64,000 nucleotides of DNA from Pseudomonas sp. ML96 (GTDB lineage Bacteria; Pseudomonadota; Gammaproteobacteria; Pseudomonadales; Pseudomonadaceae). The notes below the pieces were generated by a model, which was not told the DNA's origin, did no database searches, and saw nothing but the letters and a program-made list of their open reading frames with translations. The translations under genes were made by a program, and so were the position numbers. Location of the stretch: positions 62,001-126,000 of the forward strand of contig NZ_JPMY01000002.1 of the NCBI RefSeq assembly GCF_000761545.1. Reading direction: 5' to 3'. Below are positions 51,629-59,579 of the stretch, piece after piece (position 1 is the stretch's first letter; every line of letters begins with the position of its first letter).

Positions 51629-52732
51629 TTACTCCTTGTTCGCCAACACGACCAGGCGGTTGTCGCGGTCCACCGGGCGCACCTTCTGCCCATCGAGCAG
51701 CACGTGCACACCGGCGGCGACAACCCAGTCGCCCTCCTTCAAACCTTCCAGGATCGACACGCGCTCCTGGCCGTAGGCGCCGACCCGCACCGGAGTGCGA
51801 ACGGCCTTGGACTCATGGGGCTCGATGACCCAGACGAAGGGCTTGCCCTTCTCCGCACTGAGCGCCGACATGGGCACCGACAGTGGTACTTCGCCGTCGG
51901 CCTTGATCGCCACGCGGGCGCTCTGGCCCACATCGGCCTTGACCTTGGCATCGCTGAAGGCGACGCGGGCGGCGAAGGTGCGCGACTGTGCGTCGGCGGC
52001 CGGCGACAGTTCGCGGATACGCCCGGCAAAGTGCTTATCCGGCTGCGACCACAGTTCGATGCTGACTTCCTGGCCAATGCGCAGGCGCTCCAGCGACTGC
52101 TCAGGCACGCTGATCAGCACCTCGCGCTCACCGTCGACGGCCAGGGTGAACACGGTCTGGCCGGCGGCGACCACCTGGCCTACCTCGGCCAGACGCCGCG
52201 CCACCACGCCATCCTGCGAGGCGCGCAGCACCGCGTAGCCGGCCTGGTTGTTGGCCACGTCAAACTCGGCCTTGATCTGCTTCACCCGCGCCTCACCGGC
52301 GCGGTACTGGTTCTCCACCGTGTCGTACTGCGACTGGCTGATCAGCTGGCGGGCCAGCAGGGTCTTGTAGCGATCACGCTCGGTGCGCACCAGCTTGAGG
52401 TTGGCCTCGGCGGCGTTGACCTGGGCACGGGCGGCCTCCAGCTGCAGGCGCACGTCCTGCGGGTCGAGCTCGGCCAGCGGCTGGTCCTTGCGCACACGGT
52501 CGCCGGAGTCCACCAGGCGCTTGGCGATCTTGCCGCCGATGCGGAAGGCCAGCTCCGGCTCGAAGCGCGCACGCACCTCGCCAGGATAAGTATCCACCGC
52601 ATCCGCCGCCGGCAGCGGATGCACCACCATCGCCGGGCGCGGTGGCGCCTCGACGGTTTCACCGTTGCCACAGGCAACCAGCAGGGAGATCAGCGACAGC
52701 GGCACAGCGAGGGACAGAGCATGGCGGAGCAT
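51629..52732 (-). CDS. mexJ: RND efflux membrane-fusion protein MexJ
   Basis: A 367-residue periplasmic adaptor, the same length as MexJ. It begins with a lipoprotein-type signal (LISLLVACGNGE, lipid-attachable Cys near residue 21), then a barrel-sandwich lipoyl domain split by a coiled-coil hairpin (RKDQPLAELDPQDVRLQLEAA and QLISQSQYDTVENQYRAGEAR), a beta-barrel and a membrane-proximal domain. It precedes mexK and diverges from mexL. Confidence 0.9.
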   Translation of the reverse strand: MLRHALSLAVPLSLISLLVACGNGETVEAPPRPAMVVHPLPAADAVDTYPGEVRARFEPELAFRIGGKIAKRLVDSGDRVRKDQPLAELDPQDVRLQLEAARAQVNAAEANLKLVRTERDRYKTLLARQLISQSQYDTVENQYRAGEARVKQIKAEFDVANNQAGYAVLRASQDGVVARRLAEVGQVVAAGQTVFTLAVDGEREVLISVPEQSLERLRIGQEVSIELWSQPDKHFAGRIRELSPAADAQSRTFAARVAFSDAKVKADVGQSARVAIKADGEVPLSVPMSALSAEKGKPFVWVIEPHESKAVRTPVRVGAYGQERVSILEGLKEGDWVVAAGVHVLLDGQKVRPVDRDNRLVVLANKE

Positions 52733-52768
52733 GATGGACGACCTTGCGCAAAAGGAGCTTGGAATACT

Positions 52769-52784
52769 TATACTGGCCGGTATA
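52769..52784. promoter_or_regulatory. Palindromic operator candidate between mexJ and mexL
   Basis: A 16-base near-perfect palindrome, TATACTGGCCGGTATA, with one mismatched pair at the inner position, lies in the 94-base divergent gap. A half-site-like ccagtat recurs at 52808-52814. TetR proteins bind such sites; MexL control of both promoters is established for P. aeruginosa, but the link to this exact sequence is my inference. Confidence 0.6.
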
Positions 52785-52826
52785 GTAAAAATAGCGAACT
52801 CACCAGTCCAGTATTAAAAAGCCCAA

Positions 52827-53465
52827 ATGTCCGACAAATCTTTACAGCCCAGCGGTGGCCCCGGACGGCCGAAGGACCCGGCCAAACGTCTGGCCATCCT
52901 CGAAGCCGCCAAGCAGCTGTTCATGCAGAACGGTTACGAAGGCAGCAGCATGGACGCCATTGCCGCCGAAGCCGGGGTATCCAAGCTCACGGTGTACAGC
53001 CATTTCACCGACAAGGAGACCCTGTTCGCCTGCGCGGTGGAGTCCAAGTGCGAGGAGCAGCTACCGCCGCTGTTCTTCGAACTGGGCCCGAACAGCAGCA
53101 TAGAGCAGGCCCTGCTGGCCATCGGCCGCGGCTTCAATGCGCTGGTCAACAGCGAGGAATCGCTGGCCATGCATCGCCTGATGGTGGCCCAGGCCGCGCA
53201 GAACCCACAGCTGTCGCAGCTGTTCTTCAACGCCGGCCCGCAGCGAGTGATCGACGCCATGCGCCATCTGCTGGAGCAGGCCAGCGCCAAGGGGCAGCTG
53301 CAGATCGACAACACGCAGCACGCCGCCGAGCACTTCTTCTGCCTGATCAAGGGTGGCTGCCACTTCCGCCTGATGATCGGCGTGGTTCCGCCGCCCGATG
53401 CCCAGGAAGCCGAGGAACATGTGCAGGAAGTGGTACGGCTGTTCGTGCGCGCCTATCGCCCTTAA
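52827..53465 (+). CDS. mexL: TetR-family repressor MexL
   Basis: A 212-residue TetR-family regulator, the MexL length. The N-terminal helix-turn-helix is [22 protein letters not shown] (residues about 47-68, [10 protein letters not shown] as recognition helix), followed by an all-helical ligand domain. It is divergent from mexJ, so it probably represses itself and mexJK. No clear ribosome site is visible before the ATG. Its TAA overlaps the rsmJ stop on the other strand. Confidence 0.9.
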   Translation: MSDKSLQPSGGPGRPKDPAKRLAILEAAKQLFMQNGYEGSSMDAIAAEAGVSKLTVYSHFTDKETLFACAVESKCEEQLPPLFFELGPNSSIEQALLAIGRGFNALVNSEESLAMHRLMVAQAAQNPQLSQLFFNAGPQRVIDAMRHLLEQASAKGQLQIDNTQHAAEHFFCLIKGGCHFRLMIGVVPPPDAQEAEEHVQEVVRLFVRAYRP

Positions 53466-54241
53466 GGCTTCAAGGCCTTCTTCGGATAGATGTCATAGCG
53501 GCTGGACTTGCCCTCCAGCGCATAGCTCGGCTTGGCGCCGTCGATGACCGGCGCCTTGCGCGGGCGCTTGACCACCACCCGGTGGCTGGCCAGGGCCAGG
53601 GCGGCCTGCAGCAGGGCCGGGGCGTCCAGATCGTCGCCCACCAGCGGGCGGAACAGACGCATCTCCTTCTTCACCAGCGCGCTCTTGTCGCGATGCGGGA
53701 ACATCGGGTCGAGGTAGATGACCTGCGGCGGCTCGCCCTGCCAGTCGCGCATCAGCTCGATGGCGTTGCCCTGCAGCAGGCGCATCTGCGCGGCGATGCC
53801 CGCCACCTCGGCATCACGCGCGGCGCGGGCCAGACCGTCTTCGAGCAGCGCGGCGATGATCGGCTGGCGCTCGCTCATGGTCACCGCGCAACCCAGGCTG
53901 GCCAGGACGAAGGAGTCACGTCCCAGACCCGCCGTGGCATCCAGCACGCTCGGCCGCACGCCGGGCTGCACGCCGACCGCCTTGGCGATCATCTGCCCGC
54001 TGCCGCCGCCGTACAGGCGCCGATGCGCCACGGCGCCCTCGACGAAGTCCACGCGCACCGGGCCTGGCGCCTGCGGCCCCAGCTCGGCCAACTGCAGGCC
54101 ATCCGCTCCCAGTTGCAGGGCGAACTCGGCCTCGCCCTCGAGCGGCAGGTCCAGGCGCTCGGCCCAGACACGCGCCTGTTCGGCAAAGGCAGGCAGCAAG
54201 GCCTCGGCTCGGATTCTGGTTATAGGCCGTTCGTCAGTCAT
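53462..54241 (-). CDS. rsmJ: 16S rRNA (guanine-1516-N2)-methyltransferase
   Basis: RsmJ methylates G1516 of 16S rRNA. The 259-residue protein has the conserved [20 protein letters not shown] segment, the SAM-binding [18 protein letters not shown], and [18 protein letters not shown] with the D/N-P-P-like catalytic motif. Gene order mexL-rsmJ matches PAO1 as I recall. The gene is convergent with mexL, sharing a TTAA in which both stop codons lie. Confidence 0.93.
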   Translation of the reverse strand: MTDERPITRIRAEALLPAFAEQARVWAERLDLPLEGEAEFALQLGADGLQLAELGPQAPGPVRVDFVEGAVAHRRLYGGGSGQMIAKAVGVQPGVRPSVLDATAGLGRDSFVLASLGCAVTMSERQPIIAALLEDGLARAARDAEVAGIAAQMRLLQGNAIELMRDWQGEPPQVIYLDPMFPHRDKSALVKKEMRLFRPLVGDDLDAPALLQAALALASHRVVVKRPRKAPVIDGAKPSYALEGKSSRYDIYPKKALKP

Positions 54242-54345
54242 CAGGAAACATGCTCAAAAAACGCTCAATCGCAGCGGCGCACGGCCGATAGCAGGGTGAT
54301 GCCCTATTCTGCCAGACGCGGCCAACGCCGGCCGCACCGAGTTCG

Positions 54346-55119
54346 ATGATGTTCGATAGCCTCTCCGCCCCCCGCTCCTCCTCGCTGGACAAGCAGCTGG
54401 ACGCCGGCCTGCGCGACTCGCTCGACTACCAGATCCTGCGCCGCACCCTGATGCCGAAGAGCGAGCAAGCCGCTCCCGGCGAGGCCGCCGCCGAGATCGA
54501 GCAAGCCAGCCAGGCCGAACCGATAACCGCCGCCAACGGCGAAGCCATCGCTGCCCAGACCGCCAGCTTCCAGCAGGTGCTGCAACAGCGCGAGCTGCAG
54601 CTCAACGTCACCGCCAAACCGCAGCCGCAACAGGTCGACCCGCTGGTGCTGGACCTCGCCGGCAATGGCTTCAGCACCCGCGGCCTGGACGATGCGGTGC
54701 GTTTCGACCTGGACGCCGACGGCCGCACCGACAGCATCAGCGCGCCCAGCGGCGACGACGCCCTGCTGGCCCTGGATCGCAACGGCAACGGCCGTATCGA
54801 CGATGGCCGCGAGCTGTTCGGCGACCAGCATGGCGCCGCCAACGGCTTCGCCGAACTGGCCCGCTTCGACGACAACAGCGATGGCCGTATCGACGCCAGC
54901 GACGCGGTGTTCGAGCGCCTGCGCCTGCTGCGTTTCGACGATCAGGGCCGTCAGCAGACCCAGAGCCTGAGCCAGGCCGGCGTCAGCGCCATCGAGTTGC
55001 AGGGCCGCGACGTCAAGCAGGCGCTCGGCGCCTACGATGCGATCGCCCAGCTCGGCCGCTTCGAATTCGCCGACGGCCGCAGTGGCCAGGCCGCCGACCT
55101 GCTGCTGGCCAAGCGCTAA
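54346..55119 (+). CDS. EF-hand-like calcium-binding protein
   Basis: A 257-residue soluble protein without a visible signal peptide. Residues 1-95 are charged and Ala/Gln-rich (low complexity). The C-terminal half begins VDPLVLDLAGNGFST, as in proteins with VCBS/RTX-like calcium repeats, and has three EF-hand-type loops: DLDADGRTD, DRNGNGRIDDG and DDNSDGRIDASD. I infer calcium binding but not a role. The start may be 54346 or 54349. It is convergent with the extensin-like gene and its stop overlaps that stop by three bases. Confidence 0.85.
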   Translation: MMFDSLSAPRSSSLDKQLDAGLRDSLDYQILRRTLMPKSEQAAPGEAAAEIEQASQAEPITAANGEAIAAQTASFQQVLQQRELQLNVTAKPQPQQVDPLVLDLAGNGFSTRGLDDAVRFDLDADGRTDSISAPSGDDALLALDRNGNGRIDDGRELFGDQHGAANGFAELARFDDNSDGRIDASDAVFERLRLLRFDDQGRQQTQSLSQAGVSAIELQGRDVKQALGAYDAIAQLGRFEFADGRSGQAADLLLAKR

Positions 55120-55802
55120 CGGCAGAGGCGAAACAGCCCCATATCCAGATGCAGGTGGTCACGGTGGGCGGCGTTGTACTCCGGCCCCAGGGTGCCCCTG
55201 AAGCTGTCGCAGGCGGCGTCACGCACCTCGCGCAGGAACAGCGCCTCAGGCCCCTCCCCGGCCCAGTGCCGCGCCACGCTGATGCGCCGCCCGTCCTGCA
55301 GGCGGAAACCGGCGATATCCAGCGCGTTGGCGGTGGCGTGCTGGCTGCGCCTCTGGCTGTTACCGATATTGCGGCAGGCGAAGCTGCCCAGGTGGTCGAC
55401 CCGCGCCACCGGCTGACCGAAGGCCCGGCGCGCCGCCGGTTGCAGGCCGTGTTCCTCGAACAGCGCATAGGCCACCGCCAGTCGACAGCTGGCCAGGAAG
55501 CTGGAGCTGAACTGAACCCCCGCGCGATCCACCCGCACGCTGTTGTGCACCGCGCAGCCGGCCACCGGTTCGCTGTCGGCCACCGCCGTGTAGCGCAGTA
55601 CACTGCTGTCCAGCGCTAGGCGGCACAGCTCGGGATCACGCTGCAGGCGCATCAGCTTATAGCCGGTGAGCAGATTGGGCGGCTGGCGCACGTCCAGCGG
55701 CGCCCAGGGATTGAGCCGTGGCGACACCTGCACCCAACCTTGCTGCACCGCCAGCGGCGCAACGATCAGGCTCAGCAGCACCAGCGGCCAGAACAGGCGC
55801 AT
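55116..55802 (-). CDS. Extensin-like C-terminal domain protein
   Basis: A 228-residue protein with an N-terminal membrane segment or uncleaved signal (LFWPLVLLSLIVAPLAV) and an extracytoplasmic domain of the extensin-like type (PF06904). The zinc-peptidase-like residues of this fold appear as SQHATANALDIAGF and HRDHLHLD. Four or more cysteines in the domain suggest disulfides. The family is thought to act on the cell wall, but the activity is unproven. It starts four bases from the end of the PEP mutase-family gene. Confidence 0.85.
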   Translation of the reverse strand: MRLFWPLVLLSLIVAPLAVQQGWVQVSPRLNPWAPLDVRQPPNLLTGYKLMRLQRDPELCRLALDSSVLRYTAVADSEPVAGCAVHNSVRVDRAGVQFSSSFLASCRLAVAYALFEEHGLQPAARRAFGQPVARVDHLGSFACRNIGNSQRRSQHATANALDIAGFRLQDGRRISVARHWAGEGPEALFLREVRDAACDSFRGTLGPEYNAAHRDHLHLDMGLFRLCR

Positions 55803-55805
55803 CGC

Positions 55806-56630
55806 TCAGCCGAACAGGTCGTTGATTTCGCCGAAGGGAATCGCCTCGCCCATGGCGATCAGGCTGCCACGCGCCAGCTCACCGGCGGCGAGGAAGAACT
55901 CGCCATAGGCCACCCGCGCCAGGTTGGAGCCGACGCTGACCCGCTTCACCCCCAACTCCGCCATTTCCGCCAGCGACAGGTGCAGGCTCGGCGAGCCAAC
56001 CAGCACGTTGACCGGTTTTGGCGCCACGGCGCTGACCACAGCACGAATCTGCTCTCGAGTGGTCAGGCCCGGCGCGTAGAGCACATCGGCACCCGCCTCG
56101 GCGTAGGCCACCAGGCGGCGGATGGTGTCGTCCAGGTCGGCGCGGCCGTGCAGGAAGTTCTCTGCCCTAGCCGCCAGGGTGAAGGGAAAATCGAGAGCAC
56201 GCGCGGCCTCTACGGCGGCGCGGATGCGCTCGGCAGCCAGTTCGATGGGATAGATCGGCGTATCGCGGCGCCCGCTGGCATCCTCGATGGAGCCGCCGAC
56301 TAGACCGATCTCGGCGGCCAGGCGGATGGTCGCCGCGCAATCGTCCGGGCTATCGCCATAGCCATTCTCCAGGTCGGCCGCCACCGGCAGCGACGTGGCC
56401 TCGACGATGGTGCGGGCGTTGGCCAGGCATTCGTCGCGGCTGAGAGCGCCTTCCGCGTCGCGCCGTCCGAGGGAGAACGCCAGACCGGCACTGGTGGTAG
56501 CCAGGGCCTGGAAGCCCAGGTGGGCGAGCATCTTCGCCGAACCGGCGTCCCAGGGGTTGGGCAGGACCAGCAGACCCTCGCCCCGGTGCAGGGCCTGGAA
56601 GGCCTCACCACGCTCTCGCTGCGTACTCAT
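55806..56630 (-). CDS. Isocitrate lyase/PEP mutase-family enzyme
   Basis: A 274-residue TIM-barrel protein of the PEP mutase/isocitrate lyase superfamily: NPWDAGSAKMLAHLGFQALATTSAG at the start, DLENGYGDSPDD (metal-binding Asp and Glu), SIEDASGRRDTPI, and LVGSPSLHLSLAEMAELGVKRVSVG. The Mg-binding and substrate-loop residues are present, so it is likely a lyase or hydrolase, but the substrate cannot be read. I chose the ATG at 56630 with AAGGAG seven bases upstream over two GTGs just before it. Confidence 0.88.
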   Translation of the reverse strand: MSTQRERGEAFQALHRGEGLLVLPNPWDAGSAKMLAHLGFQALATTSAGLAFSLGRRDAEGALSRDECLANARTIVEATSLPVAADLENGYGDSPDDCAATIRLAAEIGLVGGSIEDASGRRDTPIYPIELAAERIRAAVEAARALDFPFTLAARAENFLHGRADLDDTIRRLVAYAEAGADVLYAPGLTTREQIRAVVSAVAPKPVNVLVGSPSLHLSLAEMAELGVKRVSVGSNLARVAYGEFFLAAGELARGSLIAMGEAIPFGEINDLFG

Positions 56631-56695
56631 CACCACGCTCCTTGCGCTGAAAGATGGGCAACCTTAGCCGGACACGGCCACGATTGGCGCCTCTT

Positions 56696-57556
56696 TCAAA
56701 GCAGACCGAGCTGCTCCGCCACAGGTTCCAGCGGCGTCACGGCCAGTGCTGGCAGTCCCGGCAGGCGCTCACTCAGGCTGGCATGAAAGCGCAGCGCCTG
56801 GGCGGCGGCCAGGTGATTGTCCGGCGTGTGCAGGAATACATGAGGCGCCAGCCCCTGCTCAATCCAGGCGGCGACCTTGTCCAGCCAGGGCTCGAGGAAG
56901 GCCTGGTTGGCCTCCAGATCCGGACCGCCGATGAAGCGCACCTGCGGGTGGGCACTGAACGCGGTCGGGCGCAGCGGCAGGCGCGGCTTCTTCGATTGCG
57001 CATGCAGCACTGCGGGATCACGCGAGGTACAGGCGAACAGCGCACGCGAATCCAGGCAGATGCGCTCAACCCCGCGCGCCTGCAGCTCGCGATTGAGGGT
57101 GCGCTCCTCCTCGCCGCGATCGAAGAAGGCCGGATGACGCAGCTCCACGGCAATGGCGCGCTCGGCGAACTCGTCCAGCCAACTCAGCAGCTCACCCAGG
57201 CGCGCCGGACCGAAACTGGCCGGTAATTGCAGCCAGAGCGGCGCAACCCGCTCACCAAGCGGCGCCAGCAGGGCGAGGAAGTCGGCGCTGGCGGCAAAAT
57301 GGTCGCGCAGATCGCCGGCATGGCTGATATCGCGCGGCAGCTTGGCGCAGAAGCGGAAATGCGCCGGCATCTGCTCGGCCCAGCGCTGCACGGTCTGTGG
57401 CGCAGGGCGCGCATAGAAGGTGGTGTTGCCCTCCACCGCATTGAAGGTGGCCACGTAGTGCGCCAGGGTATCGGCGGAACGCAGGTCGGAGGGATAGAAA
57501 GAACCGCGCCAGGCCGGCTCGTTCCACGACGGGCAGCCGAGGAAGTACGGGAGCAT
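56696..57556 (-). CDS. DUF72 family protein
   Basis: A 286-residue DUF72 (YecE-like) protein with a TIM-barrel-like fold: FLGCPSWNEPAWRGSFYP, VEGNTTFYARP, FCAKLPRDISH and VELRHPAFFD signatures. Function is unestablished. Its start codon shares a base with the stop of the upstream 114-residue gene (TGATG), so the two are translated together. The family is common in pseudomonads. Confidence 0.9.
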   Translation of the reverse strand: MLPYFLGCPSWNEPAWRGSFYPSDLRSADTLAHYVATFNAVEGNTTFYARPAPQTVQRWAEQMPAHFRFCAKLPRDISHAGDLRDHFAASADFLALLAPLGERVAPLWLQLPASFGPARLGELLSWLDEFAERAIAVELRHPAFFDRGEEERTLNRELQARGVERICLDSRALFACTSRDPAVLHAQSKKPRLPLRPTAFSAHPQVRFIGGPDLEANQAFLEPWLDKVAAWIEQGLAPHVFLHTPDNHLAAAQALRFHASLSERLPGLPALAVTPLEPVAEQLGLL

Positions 57557-57900
57557 CAGGCGTAGAGGTCTAGACCAAGGACTTCGCTGGCGTCGCGTTC
57601 GTCTGTGTAGGTCGCGGTGTTGCCGTAGGCGGACAGCGCCTGGTTGGCGCGGGCGCTGAGGCCGCGCTGCTGGGCGAAGCTGTCCTGGTAGCGCGATGGC
57701 AGGCTTTCGCTGCTCGCATTGCCAGCCTGCACCTTGCGCGGCAGGGCGAGTTGCTCGTAGCCCTGGGTGGCCGCTGGCGATGCGGGTTGTTCACGGCGCT
57801 GCTCGATCTCACGCTGATCCTCGCGCAAAGGCGTGACCGCGCTGCCCGCACGGGAGCCGCGATCTAGAGGATATGTGGATGAGAAGCCGTCGATACGCAT
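57556..57900 (-). CDS. Conserved hypothetical protein, 114 aa
   Basis: A small, soluble, low-complexity protein rich in Gln, Arg, Ala and Ser (RIDGFSSTYPLDRGSRAG at the start; DASEVLGLDLYA at the end). It resembles small pseudomonad proteins of unknown function. It is coupled to the DUF72 gene by TGATG. No signal, membrane helix or known motif is seen. The conserved C-terminal DLYA-type end is the only marked feature. Confidence 0.75.
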   Translation of the reverse strand: MRIDGFSSTYPLDRGSRAGSAVTPLREDQREIEQRREQPASPAATQGYEQLALPRKVQAGNASSESLPSRYQDSFAQQRGLSARANQALSAYGNTATYTDERDASEVLGLDLYA

Positions 57901-58004
57901 CGTTTACTGCTCGGAATACGTGGGTGGCAATGTAGCGGCGGCGGATACAAATGGCAATTTCGCTGCACGCCCGGCGACAGAAGGCGGCAAAGCGCAGCGG
58001 CGCT

Positions 58005-58685
58005 CTAGACCGGCTTCTTCGGCGTGGCCACGTTGTCGCGCAGGTACACCGGCTGGGCCTGGTCGGCCGCCAGCGCCTCGCCACGCGCCCAGGCGAAGGT
58101 GGCCAGGGCGAGCAGGTCCTGCGCGTGCGGCAGCATGCCCGGCTCGCTGCCACTCGGCACCACGCCGATGCGCTGGCCATAGGTGCCCCAGCCGGTACCG
58201 GCGGCGAACCAGTCGCCACTGGCGCTGCGCGGCAGCTGGGCCAGTTCCGGTGCCAGTACCGCCTCGACGCCCTGCAGGCGCATCTCGCCCTGCTCGGCGG
58301 CGTAACAGCCCCAATACACTTCGTCCATACGTGCATCGATGGCCGAGGCCACTTGCTGCGCGCCATGCTCGCGCAGGGCGCGCTGTGCCAGCACGGCCAG
58401 GCTGGAGACCGGCAGCACCGGCTTGTCCAGGGCGAATGCCAGGCCCTGGACCACGCCGATGGCGATGCGCACGCCGGTGAAGGCACCGGGACCGCGGCCG
58501 AAGGCGATGGCGTCCACCGCGGACAGCGCTATCCCGGCCTCGCCGAGGATGCGCTGCACCATCGGCAGCAACAACTGGGCGTGCAGGCGCGGCGCCACCT
58601 CGTAGTGGCTGAGCACCTTGCCGTCATGCAGCAGGGCAACGGAGCAGGCTTCGGTGGCGGTATCCAGGGCCAGCAGAGTGGTCAT
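58005..58685 (-). CDS. tsaB: t6A synthesis protein TsaB
   Basis: TsaB is the non-catalytic partner of TsaD in the tRNA threonylcarbamoyl-adenosine (t6A37) complex. The 226-residue ASKHA-fold protein shows LLALDTATEACSVALLHDG, GRGPGAFTGVRIAIG near residue 66 and a C-terminal ARGEALAADQAQPVYLRDN. Length is normal. It lies next to adk, as in PAO1. A perfect TATAAT follows the adk-side hairpin on the minus strand. Confidence 0.96.
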   Translation of the reverse strand: MTTLLALDTATEACSVALLHDGKVLSHYEVAPRLHAQLLLPMVQRILGEAGIALSAVDAIAFGRGPGAFTGVRIAIGVVQGLAFALDKPVLPVSSLAVLAQRALREHGAQQVASAIDARMDEVYWGCYAAEQGEMRLQGVEAVLAPELAQLPRSASGDWFAAGTGWGTYGQRIGVVPSGSEPGMLPHAQDLLALATFAWARGEALAADQAQPVYLRDNVATPKKPV

Positions 58686-58717
58686 CGGGGTATCCGGTCA
58701 GGCAGAAAAAGGGCGGC

Positions 58718-58723
58718 ATTATA
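58718..58723 (-). promoter_or_regulatory. tsaB -10 element
   Basis: Perfect TATAAT on the minus strand, about 35 bases ahead of the tsaB start. No -35 is apparent because the adk terminator stem occupies that position. Confidence 0.6.
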
Positions 58724-58727
58724 AACG

Positions 58728-58755
58728 CCAACGGCCCGCAATTGCGGGCCGTTGG
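58728..58755 (-). terminator. 28-base perfect palindrome after adk
   Basis: A perfect 28-base palindrome (14-base arms; ideal hairpin loop AATT) follows adk on the minus strand, then the TTTATAAT of the tsaB promoter. It probably ends adk transcription and overlaps the tsaB promoter area. Confidence 0.7.
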
Positions 58756-58773
58756 ACAAGCAGCACGAAGTGC

Positions 58774-59481
<708 letters not shown>

Positions 59482-59579
59482 TTAATTGGATTTTCGCGTT
59501 CTTGAACGGCGAAAGGATGGCCACGATACACAGCACGCCATGGCTGCACAAGCCACCGAAAGTCGGAGGCGGCGGGGCT

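Noticed and set aside
51260..54349. Plus-strand reading frame of 1029 codons across mexK, mexJ, mexL and rsmJ
   Set aside because: It crosses four recognisable genes and their divergent promoter region; no conserved motif is seen in its translation.
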